Assembly: GCF_000166415.1 (NCBI RefSeq)
Contig: NC_014654.1
Span: 2,046,001 to 2,110,000 of the forward strand
Reading direction: 5' to 3'
DNA from: Halanaerobium hydrogeniformans
Lineage (GTDB): Bacteria; Bacillota; Halanaerobiia; Halanaerobiales; Halanaerobiaceae
Length of the DNA: 64,000 nucleotides
The notes below the pieces were generated by a model. It ran no database searches and was not told the DNA's origin. It saw nothing but the letters and a program-made list of their open reading frames with translations. Positions 19,272 to 29,038 of this stretch are shown here, in pieces (the first letter of the stretch is position 1; the number at the start of each line of letters is the position of its first letter). The position numbers and the translations under genes were made by a program.

Positions 19272-20312
19272 CTACAGCTTTAAAGACGGATCAGCACTTA
19301 TGGCAAGTGAGGCAAAATCCCTGTCAAGATATTGGTAATAAGCTACTGCACCTATCATTGCAGCATTATCAGTACAAAGCTCCAGAGAAGGATAATAAAA
19401 ATCTATCTCAAGCTCCTTCATTTTAGATGCAACTATTTCTCTCAGCCGTTGATTTGCTGCAACTCCACCTGAAAGTACAACACTTTTAATATTATATTTT
19501 TCAACTGCCTCCAGTAATTTTGAGCTTAAACTATCAATTACAGCTTCCTGAAAGCTTGCAGCAAGATCTGCCTTATTTATTTTTATATTTTTCTGCTTTT
19601 GATTATTTATATAATTCATTACAGCTGTTTTAAGACCACTAAAACTAAAATCAAAACTATTATCATTCATCACAGCTCTTGGGAAATCTACAGCTTCTGG
19701 ATTACCATTTTGAGCAGCTTTTTCGATTGCAGGACCACCTGGATAACCTAAACCCATATATCTTGCAATTTTATCAAAAGCTTCTCCAGCCGCATCATCC
19801 CTAGTTCTACCAAGAATTTCATAACCTTTAAGATCTTCAAAATAAAGTAAATCTGTATGACCACCAGAAATCGTCAAACAGATTAAAGGTTTTTTTATCT
19901 CAGGATTATCAATGAAGTTGGCATAAATATGTCCTGCAATATGATTTACTGCAATTAATGGTATCTCTAAGCTCAAAGAAATAGCCTTAGCAGCTGTTAA
20001 ACCGACTAATAGGCCTCCAACAAGGCCAGGGCCATAAGTGGCCGCAACAGCATCTAAATCTGCAAATTCGAGCCCTGCTTTCTCAAGAGCTTCATCAATT
20101 ACCGGCAGTAAAAGTTCTAAATGTTTGCGAGAAGCTATTTCAGGAACCACACCACCAAATTTTTTATGCAGCTCTACCTGAGAAGATACAACATTAGATA
20201 AAACTTCCAATCCATTTTTAGTAACTGAAGCTGCAGTCTCATCACAGGAACTTTCTAAAGCCAATATAAAAATGTCATCTTCTTTATTCTTATAATTTAT
20301 CTTAGAATTCAA
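19272..20312 (-). CDS. tsaD: tRNA threonylcarbamoyladenosine synthase subunit TsaD
   Basis: TsaD (YgjD/Kae1/Gcp) transfers the threonylcarbamoyl group onto A37 of ANN-decoding tRNAs. The N-terminus has ALESSCDETAASV and the metal-binding HIAGH motif, and a further conserved stretch is ISGGHTDLLY. I chose a TTG start at 20312 because GGAGG lies 8 bases before it. A longer TTG start at 20342 is in frame but overlaps the end of tsaB and lacks such a site. The chosen start gives 346 residues, normal for the family. Confidence 0.95.
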   Translation of the reverse strand: MNSKINYKNKEDDIFILALESSCDETAASVTKNGLEVLSNVVSSQVELHKKFGGVVPEIASRKHLELLLPVIDEALEKAGLEFADLDAVAATYGPGLVGGLLVGLTAAKAISLSLEIPLIAVNHIAGHIYANFIDNPEIKKPLICLTISGGHTDLLYFEDLKGYEILGRTRDDAAGEAFDKIARYMGLGYPGGPAIEKAAQNGNPEAVDFPRAVMNDNSFDFSFSGLKTAVMNYINNQKQKNIKINKADLAASFQEAVIDSLSSKLLEAVEKYNIKSVVLSGGVAANQRLREIVASKMKELEIDFYYPSLELCTDNAAMIGAVAYYQYLDRDFASLAISADPSLKL

Positions 20313-20317
20313 ATTAA

Positions 20318-21052
20318 TTAACCTCCATATTTCTGCTGCCAATTTAATTCTGCCTGTGGTTTTTTTAAATAGGTTGGTTTGAGCTGATAAATGTCATCTC
20401 TTTGACCAGCACTGATATAATCTCTGCCCAATCTAGCTAATACTGCCGCTCTAGGATAATTATTTTCTGCTTCTGCTTTTAATATATTAAAATTTGAATT
20501 TCTTAATATTTCTGCAGTTTTATCAGTTTTATCACCAATCAGCAATATTTCTTCAGCTTTGTAATCAGATAATAATTCAGCTAAATTATTTATTTCAATA
20601 CTTGAAGCCTTATAAATCTCTTTTAATTTAAATTTCTTATCTAATTCAGTTTGAAAATCATCTGTTTTTCTACTATAAAAAGAATAATATACCCTGTTTC
20701 TTTTTGCATCAAGCATTGCTAGTATATAATTTGCTCTCTGACCAGCAGCCATTATCTCCAAAGTGGAAATACCTTTAACTGGAATCGAAAAAATTCTTCC
20801 AAGCATTTTTGCTGTAGTTATCGCTATTCTAAGACCTGTAAATGAACCTGGTCCTGTAGCAACTGCAATAGCATCTAAATCTTTGGCTTTCAATTCAAAT
20901 GTTTTAAAAAGTTCATCTATTAATGGCAGTAATTTTTCACTATGTTGTCTCTTTAAACTTAAATTATATTCTGCTTTAATTTTATCATCTTCCATAAGAG
21001 ATAAAGCTAAAAAATCTGTTGAAGTATCAATCCCAAGAATTAACATTTTCAA
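20318..21052 (-). CDS. tsaB: tRNA threonylcarbamoyladenosine synthase subunit TsaB
   Basis: TsaB (YeaZ) is the inactive ASKHA-fold partner that dimerises with TsaD in t6A synthesis. The 244-residue protein has the LGIDTSTDFLALSL N-terminus and the conserved AVATGPGSFTGLRI motif. It overlaps tsaE by 26 bases and ends just before the preferred tsaD start, so the three subunit genes form a coupled unit. A start two codons later (second Met) is also possible. Confidence 0.94.
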   Translation of the reverse strand: MKMLILGIDTSTDFLALSLMEDDKIKAEYNLSLKRQHSEKLLPLIDELFKTFELKAKDLDAIAVATGPGSFTGLRIAITTAKMLGRIFSIPVKGISTLEIMAAGQRANYILAMLDAKRNRVYYSFYSRKTDDFQTELDKKFKLKEIYKASSIEINNLAELLSDYKAEEILLIGDKTDKTAEILRNSNFNILKAEAENNYPRAAVLARLGRDYISAGQRDDIYQLKPTYLKKPQAELNWQQKYGG

Positions 21053-21512
21053 ACAACCTTTCTACAAATCGTTCTGTCTTTTTGCCCTCACCACTAATAA
21101 TTATTTCTCTTTTATTAGAAGTTATTTTATTAATTTCTATAAAAATAAAATCAGCCGGAATTAAAGATAAAGCAATTTCCGGCCATTCTATTAATATAAC
21201 AGCATCTCTGTTTAAATAATCTTCAAAACCGATTTCTATTAATTCTTCGCTTTTATTGAGCCTGTATAAATCCATATGAATTATCTCCAGAGCACCCTGA
21301 TATTCCTGAACAAGATTAAAGGTTGGACTGGTAACCTCTTTTTCATAACCCAAAGCAGAGGCTATACCCTGGGCAATTAAAGTTTTGCCAGAACCCAATT
21401 CTCCTTTAAGTAAAATTAAGACTGGCGGCTCTATATAAGCAGCTATTTTTTGGGCAAAATCACTACTCTCTTCAGCAGAGTTACTGATAAATTTAAACTC
21501 TTTATTGCCCAT
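21027..21512 (-). CDS. tsaE: tRNA threonylcarbamoyladenosine synthase ATPase TsaE
   Basis: TsaE (YjeE) is the ATPase that drives turnover of the TsaBD complex. The 161-residue protein has a Walker A of GELGSGKT and the conserved TSPTFNLVQEY and HMDLYRL segments, with IEWPE later. Its ATG directly follows the proC stop with no gap, so t6A synthesis and proline synthesis genes share a transcript. Confidence 0.94.
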   Translation of the reverse strand: MGNKEFKFISNSAEESSDFAQKIAAYIEPPVLILLKGELGSGKTLIAQGIASALGYEKEVTSPTFNLVQEYQGALEIIHMDLYRLNKSEELIEIGFEDYLNRDAVILIEWPEIALSLIPADFIFIEINKITSNKREIIISGEGKKTERFVERLFENVNSWD

Positions 21513-22319
21513 TTATTTGCCCAGCTCCTCTGATCTTTTCGCTGCAGCAGAAACAGCTTTGATTACCGCTGATCTAAAAGCGGATTCTTCTAAAGAAGCT
21601 AGTCCTGCAATAGTCGTCCCCCCAGGAGATGTTACCATATCTTTTAATTCAGCTGGATGCTTTTTACTCTGCAAAATCATTTCTGCTCCACCTTTTACAG
21701 TTTGAGCAGCAAGTTTAAGAGCCTTTTCTCTGTCCAAACCATTTAAAACTCCTGCATCAGATAATGCTTCTATAAAAAGATAAACGAAAGCAGGCCCACT
21801 ACCACTTAAGGCAGTAACTGCATCCATTTGTTCTTCTTCTATCTCTATAATCTTGCCAAAAGATTTAAAAATACTTTTAACAAATGTTTTCTCTTTTTCA
21901 GCAAGCTTTTTTGAAAAGGATAGAGCACTCATCCCCTCTCCAACAAGAGCAGGAGTATTTGGCATTACCCTTACAACACCAGTATTATTAGGTACTTGTT
22001 CTTCAATAAAAGCTCTTTTAATACCAGCAGCAATAGAGATAATTGTCTTATCATCACATATAGTTTTTATTTCACTAAGTACTTTAGAAAAAATCTGGGG
22101 TTTAACAGCCAAAATAACATAATCAGCTTTCAAAACTGCCTCTTTGTTCTCTGCTGTAAAATACAGACCTGGATATTTATTTTTTAAACTAAAATCATCT
22201 GCCGCAAACTTTTTGTCAGCTGCTGCAATTTCTTCGGCCACTAAAATATTATTTTTTAAAATACCATCTAAAATAGTCTGACCCATATTCCCAAGTCCAA
22301 TAATAGCTAGTTTCATCAT
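21513..22319 (-). CDS. proC: Pyrroline-5-carboxylate reductase
   Basis: ProC makes proline from pyrroline-5-carboxylate with NAD(P)H. The 268-residue protein has the Rossmann IGLGNMG start and VRVMPNTPALVGEG. The signature region SGSGPAFVYLFIEAL and TSPGGTTIAGL are also present. Two ATGs are adjacent; the second (22316) has better spacing from AGGAGG. It is the third gene of proBAC; proline may also matter as a compatible solute if this is a halophile. Confidence 0.96.
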   Translation of the reverse strand: MMKLAIIGLGNMGQTILDGILKNNILVAEEIAAADKKFAADDFSLKNKYPGLYFTAENKEAVLKADYVILAVKPQIFSKVLSEIKTICDDKTIISIAAGIKRAFIEEQVPNNTGVVRVMPNTPALVGEGMSALSFSKKLAEKEKTFVKSIFKSFGKIIEIEEEQMDAVTALSGSGPAFVYLFIEALSDAGVLNGLDREKALKLAAQTVKGGAEMILQSKKHPAELKDMVTSPGGTTIAGLASLEESAFRSAVIKAVSAAAKRSEELGK

Positions 22320-22335
22320 AACCTCCTAAATAAAA

Positions 22336-23592
22336 CTATTCTCTAATCTGTCCATCACCCATAATTATATATTTAGTAGTGGTCAACTCTTTTAATCCCA
22401 TAGGACCACGAGCATGTAATTTCTGGGTGCTAATTCCTGTTTCTGCTCCCAGGCCGAATTGACCTCCATCAGTAAATCTGGTTGAAGCATTGACATATAC
22501 AGCCGCAGCATCTATTTCATCTAAAAATTTTCTTGCTGTAGTATAATTTTCTGTAACTATAGCTTCAGAATGTTTTGTTCCATATTTATAGATATGCTCA
22601 ACTGCCTCAGAATAGTTTTCTACAACTTTAACAGCCATAATATAATCTTTGTATTCGGTATAATAATCCTCATCAACAGCATCTTTTATACCTGGAAGAA
22701 TGGCTTTTGTTTTTTCACAGCCTCTTAACTCAACATTGCTCTCTGAGAATATACGTCCCATTTCAGGCAAAAATTCCTCTGCTATTTCACTATCTACAAG
22801 CAGGCTTTCTGCAGCATTACAGACTGCAGGACGAGAATATTTTGCATTAAATACTATTTTTTTGGCCTTTGTTATATCTGCATCTTTATTAACATAAACA
22901 TGGCAGTTACCAACTCCGGTTTCTATTACAGGAATCTTGGATTCATTGACAACTTTTTGAATTAAGCCAGCTCCACCTCTAGGGATTAAAACATCTAAAT
23001 AATCAGTTAAAGTAAACAATACATCAACAGCCTTACGATCAGTTGTTGAAATAAGCTGAACACTATCTTTATCTAAACCTGCTTCTTTTAAACCATCCTG
23101 AATAATATTGCTCAAAATCTGATTTGAATTAAAGGCATTAGAGCCTCCCCTTAAAATTACAGCATTACCTGATTTTAGACAGAGACCTGCCACATCGACT
23201 GTTACATTAGGACGAGCCTCATATATAATTGCTATTACTCCAAGTGGAACTCTAATCTGACCAATCTGAAGACCATTTGGACGCTTCCACATTTTTGGGA
23301 CTTCTCCAATAGGATCTTCTTGAGCAGCAACATCTCTTAAACCCTGGGCCATAGATTCAATTCTTTCTTCTGTTAATTTTAAGCGATCAAGCAGAGCCCT
23401 GCTTAAGCCGTTCTCTCTACCATTGTGCATATCCTCTTCATTAATTTTTAGTATCTCAGCCTGTCTTTCGATTAACTTGTCTGCAATCAAATTTAATGCC
23501 TTATTTTTATCACCTGTAGCAGTATTAGCCAATTTTCTTGAAGCCTGTTTAGCTGCATCTGCTTGAGAAATCAACTCTTCTCTAATACTCAT
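22336..23592 (-). CDS. proA: Glutamate-5-semialdehyde dehydrogenase
   Basis: ProA reduces glutamyl-5-phosphate to the semialdehyde in proline synthesis. The 418-residue aldehyde dehydrogenase-fold protein has IYEARPNVTVD and the catalytic Cys in SRPAVCNAAESLL. The family ending FGLGAETGISTQKLHARGPMG is split here by my 20-residue limit but is continuous in the protein. The start overlaps the end of proB by 11 bases, implying coupling with the kinase whose labile product it uses. Confidence 0.96.
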   Translation of the reverse strand: MSIREELISQADAAKQASRKLANTATGDKNKALNLIADKLIERQAEILKINEEDMHNGRENGLSRALLDRLKLTEERIESMAQGLRDVAAQEDPIGEVPKMWKRPNGLQIGQIRVPLGVIAIIYEARPNVTVDVAGLCLKSGNAVILRGGSNAFNSNQILSNIIQDGLKEAGLDKDSVQLISTTDRKAVDVLFTLTDYLDVLIPRGGAGLIQKVVNESKIPVIETGVGNCHVYVNKDADITKAKKIVFNAKYSRPAVCNAAESLLVDSEIAEEFLPEMGRIFSESNVELRGCEKTKAILPGIKDAVDEDYYTEYKDYIMAVKVVENYSEAVEHIYKYGTKHSEAIVTENYTTARKFLDEIDAAAVYVNASTRFTDGGQFGLGAETGISTQKLHARGPMGLKELTTTKYIIMGDGQIRE

Positions 23593-24718
23593 AATGATCT
23601 CCTCCTATTACCATATTATCCCTATGGATCACTTCACTTTTATTAAAATAACCAAGAATATCTTTAATTTCTTCTGAATGAGCTCCTTTAATTTTTTTAA
23701 TCTCATCAGAACTATAATTTACAATACCCCTACCAATAATTTTCTTTCCATTACTGATTAAAACAAGTTCTCCACTATTAAAATTTGCTTCTACTCCAGT
23801 AATACCGCCTGGAAGTAAACTTTTACCTCTTTTAATTAAAGCTTCTGCAGCACCTTTATCAACAAAGATTTTGCCAGAAGGCGGTAAATTAAAATTGAGC
23901 CACTGTTTTCTTTTTGATAAACTTTCTTTTTCAGCTAAAAATGTAGTCCCCATGTTATATTCTTTTTTTTCAGCCATTTCCACTAAATTTAAAAGAGAAT
24001 TTTTATCTTCTGCAGAACCAATAATCATAATAACACCTGAATTAACTGCAATTTTTGCCGCTTCAATCTTAGTCTGCATTCCACCGGTACCAAAGGAACT
24101 GCCTTTACCACCAGCCATATCCTCTATCTCTTTATTGATCTTTTCAACTAAAGAAATTAATTTTAAATCCTTGTTGTTTTGATTTGGTGAAATATTGTAT
24201 AGACCATCTACATCAGAAAGATTAATTAATAAATCAGCTTCAACAAGCCCGGCAACTCTCGCTGAGAGTGTATCATTATCTCCGACCTTGATTTCATTTG
24301 TAACGACAGTATCATTTTCATTAATAACCGGTACTACACCATGTTCTAAAAGTTCTTTTAGAGTATTAAATGCATTTAAATATCTGTTTCTATTTTCTAA
24401 ATCACTTGAAGTTAATAAAATTTGAGCACATTTTTCTCCATATTCGCGGAAAAACTTATTATATATACCAATTAATAGACCCTGCCCAACTGCAGCACAT
24501 GCCTGTTGTTCAGGAATAGATTTAGGCCTTTTTACAAAACCTAATTCTCCCATACCGGCAGCAATAGCACCAGAACTAACAAGTATTACATCTCTGCCCT
24601 GGTTTTTTAAATCAACCAGCTGTCTTGTCAGATCATCGATTTTTGTAAAATTAAGTTTAGCATTTTTGCTGCTTAGAGAACTGCTCCCTATCTTTACTAC
24701 AATTCTTTTAAAATCCAT
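23582..24718 (-). CDS. proB: Glutamate 5-kinase
   Basis: ProB phosphorylates glutamate, the first and usually proline-inhibited step of proline synthesis. The 378-residue protein has the amino-acid kinase domain (VVKIGSSSL, LVSSGAIAAGMGEL, VINENDTV, GDNDTLSARVA, GTGGMQTKIEAA). The C-terminal PUA domain starts after about residue 275. It is the first gene of the proBAC-tsaEBD-radical SAM series. No T-box-like leader was seen. Confidence 0.96.
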   Translation of the reverse strand: MDFKRIVVKIGSSSLSSKNAKLNFTKIDDLTRQLVDLKNQGRDVILVSSGAIAAGMGELGFVKRPKSIPEQQACAAVGQGLLIGIYNKFFREYGEKCAQILLTSSDLENRNRYLNAFNTLKELLEHGVVPVINENDTVVTNEIKVGDNDTLSARVAGLVEADLLINLSDVDGLYNISPNQNNKDLKLISLVEKINKEIEDMAGGKGSSFGTGGMQTKIEAAKIAVNSGVIMIIGSAEDKNSLLNLVEMAEKKEYNMGTTFLAEKESLSKRKQWLNFNLPPSGKIFVDKGAAEALIKRGKSLLPGGITGVEANFNSGELVLISNGKKIIGRGIVNYSSDEIKKIKGAHSEEIKDILGYFNKSEVIHRDNMVIGGDHYEY

Positions 24719-24799
24719 AAAATATCATCCTGTCTTTTATACTTTAAAATTTATTATATCAAATTTAAAAAGAATAAAAAAGGCAAAAGCCATTATAGA

Positions 24800-25279
24800 T
24801 TAATAAAGTTCCACCTCGATTATCTTTTCCCCTGCTTCTACATTCTCATTTTTTAGTATTTTAATATTTTTAACCTTATCCATATTTGTAATCACAAGCG
24901 GTGTAGATATCGCATCTGCATTTTCTTTAATATATTCTAAGTCAATTTCAATCAAAGGTGTACCAACTTCAACCCGATCCCCGTTTTTTATTTTCTTTGT
25001 AAAACCTTTACCATTAAGTTTAATCGTATTGATGCCAATATGGACTAAAACTTCTAAACCTAAATCTGTTTGAATTCCAAGGGCATGGCCGGTTGTAAAT
25101 ACCTGCACAACTTCTCCAGCACAAGGAGATTTTACTATGTTCTCTTCAGGATCAACTGCAATACCATCACCTAAAATCTTTTTTGCAAATGCTTCATCAT
25201 TTAAATCCTGTAATTTAACTATTTTGCCTGCAAATGGTGCAAATAGATATTCTGTCTTTTTCTTAAACATATCCAACAT
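24800..25279 (-). CDS. PTS glucose-type EIIA protein
   Basis: This 159-residue stand-alone EIIA accepts phosphate from HPr and passes it to a sugar-specific EIIB. The active-site His80 is in LVHIGINT and the assisting His65 in TTGHALG. The fold-typical FAPFAGKI and GDRVEVGTPLIEID segments are also seen. No EIIBC gene is nearby, so it may serve several permeases, as Crr does in other bacteria. It is monocistronic between the hydrogenase terminator and proB. Confidence 0.92.
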   Translation of the reverse strand: MLDMFKKKTEYLFAPFAGKIVKLQDLNDEAFAKKILGDGIAVDPEENIVKSPCAGEVVQVFTTGHALGIQTDLGLEVLVHIGINTIKLNGKGFTKKIKNGDRVEVGTPLIEIDLEYIKENADAISTPLVITNMDKVKNIKILKNENVEAGEKIIEVELY

Positions 25280-25367
25280 TTCTCTCTTCTCCCCCTCTCT
25301 TTTATTTATTATAATACAAATAAAATAATTTTAACAGAAATAATTATTTATAATTCCAGATAGAAAA

Positions 25368-25405
25368 AAAGCTGTACCATTTAATTGCTTAAACAGTACA
25401 GCTTT
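25368..25405 (-). terminator. Terminator of the hydrogenase operon
   Basis: A perfect 10-bp stem AAAGCTGTAC/GTACAGCTTT is followed on the minus strand by a run of T residues. It lies about 57 bases after the HydA stop. Confidence 0.9.
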
Positions 25406-25461
25406 GTAAAAAAATCAAATTAAATATTCAACAGCAAAGTGCTGAATGTAGATCTCTATCT

Positions 25462-27186
25462 TTAGTTTTTAGGCCTGCTTTTATAAGTTGTGTGTAATAG
25501 GTGATGTGATTCTCCACTTAATGGCTTACCTAAGAACTCTTTATATAATTTTATAACCTGTGGGTTTTTGTGAGATTTACGTACTGCACTTTTATCATCA
25601 ATCCCACTTAAACCTACACCCCGCTTAACTTTCTTTTCATATGTTGCAGGTCTTGGCTGACCTCCTCCACCAACACAACCGTGGGGACAGGCCATAACTT
25701 CTATGAAGTCACAATCACAATTCCCATCTTTACATGCATTTAGAAGTTTTTCGGCATTACCAAGGCCATTTGCAATTGCAATTTTTACGGTTCTATCTCC
25801 AATTTCAACCTCTGCAAAATTAACTCCTCTAAAACCAAGATTTAATTGCTCCAGTGGTTCTCCTGTTAACTTTTCTTTAACAGTTCTTACTGCAGCTTCT
25901 GCAACTCCACCTGTAGTACCAAAGATAGTTCCTGCTCCAGTTGAAGTACCCATTAATTCATCAAAATCTTCATCATCTAGTTTAGAGAAATTTATTCCCA
26001 TTTCTTTAATCATGCGGGCTAACTCTCTGGTTGTCAATACTGCATCTGTATCTTTAAAACGGGTTGCATTAATTTCTTCTCTATCTTTTTCAAACTTTTT
26101 AGCTGTACAGGGCATGATAGCAACAGTATAAACATCCTTTGCCTTAACTCCTGACTGCTGAGGATAGTAAGTTTTACCAAGGGCAGAAAACATCTGCATC
26201 GGTGATTTAGCAGTTGATAAATGGTTTAAAAGGTCAGAATAATTATGCTCAGCATATTTAACCCAGCCTGGACAACAGGATGTAATATGAGGCAATGTTC
26301 CTTCTCCTTCTAATTTCTTTAAGAATTCACTTCCCTCTTCTAATATTGTTAGATCAGCAGCAAAGTCTGTTGAAAATACTTTATCAAAACCAAGTCTTCT
26401 TAAAGCTGCAACCATTTTTCCAGTTACTACTGTACCGTTTGTAATATCAAATTCTTCACCCAAGGTAGCCTGAATAGAAGGAGCAGTTTGAACAATTACA
26501 TGTTTTTCATCATCTTCTAATGCAGCCCATACGTTTTCGATTTCACTTTTTTCATTAATAGCACCAACAGGACAAACAGAAGCACATTGTCCACAATTTG
26601 CACAGTTAACATCTCTTTGTGGCATGTCAAAAGCTGTTGTGACTACAGAATCAAAACCTCTTTGGGTAAATTGTAAAGCAGAAACTCCCTGTACCTCTTC
26701 ACAGACTCTAACACAACGTCCACAGAGTATACATTTATTTAAATCTCTTCTTAAAGCAGGTCCCACATCATCAATTTCGTGTTCTCTTACTGCTCCAGAA
26801 ACTCTTTCTATATCTTCTTGGGTAATACCTAAGTCATAGGTAATATCCTGAAGTTCACAGCTGCCATTACGATTACAACCTAAACAATCATTAGGATGAT
26901 TGGCTAAAAGAAGTTCTACATTTCTTCTTCTTGCTTTTCTGGCCCTAATACTACGGGTATTAATTTTCATTCCTGGATTAACCGGAGCAGCACAGGAGGC
27001 AAGAAGTTCTCCACTCTCTTCTTCCTCTACAACACAAACTCTGCAGGCTCCATGTGTGCTTAAATCAGGGTGATAACATAATACTGGCACATCAATACCT
27101 ACTGACTTAGCAGCATCCAAAATAGTACTACCTTCACTAACTTCTACTGTCTGATTATCTATTTCAATTTTAACTTTATTCTCCAT
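25462..27186 (-). CDS. [FeFe] hydrogenase catalytic subunit of NADH-linked (bifurcating) hydrogenase
   Basis: This 574-residue subunit makes H2 from electrons of NADH and ferredoxin. In order it has an N-terminal [2Fe-2S] domain (CRVCVVEEE), a His-Cys3 cluster (H97, C101, C104, C110), two [4Fe-4S] clusters (CILCGRCVRVC, CANCGQCASVC) and the H-cluster domain. Its motifs are intact: TSCCPGW with C304/C305, MPCTAKKFE, and CPHGCVGGGGQP. The C-terminal small domain ends near LLHTTYKSR. It follows the NuoF-like subunit, giving the HydABC/HndABCD arrangement. Confidence 0.95.
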   Translation of the reverse strand: MENKVKIEIDNQTVEVSEGSTILDAAKSVGIDVPVLCYHPDLSTHGACRVCVVEEEESGELLASCAAPVNPGMKINTRSIRARKARRRNVELLLANHPNDCLGCNRNGSCELQDITYDLGITQEDIERVSGAVREHEIDDVGPALRRDLNKCILCGRCVRVCEEVQGVSALQFTQRGFDSVVTTAFDMPQRDVNCANCGQCASVCPVGAINEKSEIENVWAALEDDEKHVIVQTAPSIQATLGEEFDITNGTVVTGKMVAALRRLGFDKVFSTDFAADLTILEEGSEFLKKLEGEGTLPHITSCCPGWVKYAEHNYSDLLNHLSTAKSPMQMFSALGKTYYPQQSGVKAKDVYTVAIMPCTAKKFEKDREEINATRFKDTDAVLTTRELARMIKEMGINFSKLDDEDFDELMGTSTGAGTIFGTTGGVAEAAVRTVKEKLTGEPLEQLNLGFRGVNFAEVEIGDRTVKIAIANGLGNAEKLLNACKDGNCDCDFIEVMACPHGCVGGGGQPRPATYEKKVKRGVGLSGIDDKSAVRKSHKNPQVIKLYKEFLGKPLSGESHHLLHTTYKSRPKN

Positions 27187-27213
27187 TAATTTAATTCCCT
27201 CCTATTATCAGGA

Positions 27214-29016
27214 TTAACCCTGTGAAATTGCATCGACTGGACAAACGGGTTCACAGGCTCCACAAGCTATACAAATATCTTCATCTATTTCAAAAATACC
27301 TTTTATTTCTCCACTAATTGCATCAACAGGACAAACTTTTGCACATTTTCCGCAACCTATACAATCTTCTGTAGTAATTACATAAGTGCTCAGCAGATCC
27401 TGACAGGCTCCAGCAGGACAATTTTGTTTGTGTATATGGGCTTCATATTCTTTGCGAAAATGGGTTATGGTAGATAAAACTGGATTAGGAGCTGATTTTC
27501 CGAGTCCACATAAAGAAGTACTTTTGATATGATCTCCCAGTTCTTCAAGTAATTCTATATCACCTTCTCTACCTTCACCTGTAGTTATCCTGTTTAATAT
27601 TTCCAGCATCCTTTTTGTACCCTCTCTACAGGGAGTACATTTACCACATGATTCACTTTGGGTAAAGTTCAAGAAGAAACGAGCTACATCAACCATACAG
27701 GAATCTTCATCCATTACAACCATACCACCAGAACCCATCATAGTTCCAGCATCTAGAAGTGAATCATAGTCAATCGGAAGATTTAAATATTCTTCAGGTA
27801 AACATCCTCCAGATGGTCCACCGGTCTGGACAGCCTTAAATTTCTTGTTTTTATCCAGTCCACCACCTATTTCAAAAATCACTTCTCTTAGAGTTGTTCC
27901 CATGGGTACTTCTACTAAACCAGTATTATTAATTTTACCGGTTAAAGCAAAAACCTTAGTTCCTGCACTACTTTCAGTTCCTATAGATGAAAATGCTTCT
28001 GATCCCTCATTAATAATAAATGGAACATTAGCAAAAGTTTCCACATTGTTTATATTGGTAGGTTTACCCCAGAGACCGCTTACTGATGGATAAGGTGGTC
28101 TTGGTTTGGGCATTCCTCTTTTTCCTTCAATAGAATTCATCAATGCAGTTTCTTCTCCACAAACAAATGCACCAGCACCTTTTTTAATGTGGAGTTTAAA
28201 ATCAAAACCGCTATTAAAAATATTTTCCCCTAGTAGTCCATATTCTTCCGCGTCTTTGATCGCCTTTTCCAATCTTGTTATTGCCAGAGGATATTCAGCC
28301 CTTACATACACATAACCTTCATCTGCTCCAATAGCATAAGCTGCAATCATCATACCCTCTATAATAACATGGGGATCTCCTTCGAGAAGACTTCTATCCA
28401 TAAAAGCTCCAGGATCTCCCTCATCTGCATTACAAATAACATATTTTTTATCGGATTCTGTATTTCTGGCAAACTGCCACTTTAAACCAGTTGGGAATCC
28501 ACCACCACCTCGTCCGCGTAATCCTGATTCTTTAAGTTCATCAATTACTCCCTGAGGCTCCATTAAAGTTAAAGCTTTACCTGCTGCTTCATAGCCACCT
28601 AATGCAATATATTCATCGATATCTTCTGGATCAATGTGTCCACAATTTTTCAATGAAATACGCTTTTGTTTTTTATAAAAATCTATATCCTGATAAGAAG
28701 GAATCTGCTCTTCTGTCATCGGCTCCTTAAAAAGCAGTCTTTCTACGGTTCTTCCTTTTAATAAATGCTCATCTACAATTTCTTTGACATCTTTTTCATT
28801 TACCTCACAGTAAAATACACCTTCTGGATAAACGATCATTATTGGCCCTTTTTCACAAAAACCGTGACATCCTGTTTCTACTATTTTAATCTCACCACTC
28901 ATATCTTTAGCAGCAAGTTCTTCGTCTAAGATAGTTTTTAAATCTTTTGCACCAGAAGAAACACAACCTGTTCCAGTACAGACTAAAACATGGGAACGAT
29001 AAATAGTCTCATTCAT
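27214..29016 (-). CDS. NuoF-like NADH-oxidising hydrogenase subunit
   Basis: This 600-residue diaphorase subunit oxidises NADH through FMN. Its N-terminus is a thioredoxin-like [2Fe-2S] domain (VCTGTGCVSSGA...CHGFC). The NuoF core follows with the NADH/FMN-binding GLRGRGGGGFPTGLKW and the N3-type cluster SCGKCTPCREG. A C-terminal double [4Fe-4S] ferredoxin domain (CIGCGKCAKVC, CIACGACEPVC) completes it. This layout is that of HydB/HndC in electron-bifurcating hydrogenases. It sits between the small ferredoxin-like subunit and the catalytic subunit. Confidence 0.95.
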   Translation of the reverse strand: MNETIYRSHVLVCTGTGCVSSGAKDLKTILDEELAAKDMSGEIKIVETGCHGFCEKGPIMIVYPEGVFYCEVNEKDVKEIVDEHLLKGRTVERLLFKEPMTEEQIPSYQDIDFYKKQKRISLKNCGHIDPEDIDEYIALGGYEAAGKALTLMEPQGVIDELKESGLRGRGGGGFPTGLKWQFARNTESDKKYVICNADEGDPGAFMDRSLLEGDPHVIIEGMMIAAYAIGADEGYVYVRAEYPLAITRLEKAIKDAEEYGLLGENIFNSGFDFKLHIKKGAGAFVCGEETALMNSIEGKRGMPKPRPPYPSVSGLWGKPTNINNVETFANVPFIINEGSEAFSSIGTESSAGTKVFALTGKINNTGLVEVPMGTTLREVIFEIGGGLDKNKKFKAVQTGGPSGGCLPEEYLNLPIDYDSLLDAGTMMGSGGMVVMDEDSCMVDVARFFLNFTQSESCGKCTPCREGTKRMLEILNRITTGEGREGDIELLEELGDHIKSTSLCGLGKSAPNPVLSTITHFRKEYEAHIHKQNCPAGACQDLLSTYVITTEDCIGCGKCAKVCPVDAISGEIKGIFEIDEDICIACGACEPVCPVDAISQG

Positions 29017-29038
29017 TTAGAAAATGCCTCCTTTAAAA

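Noticed and set aside
24719-24799. T-box leader before proB
   Set aside because: The gap is only 81 bases and no T-box sequence is present.
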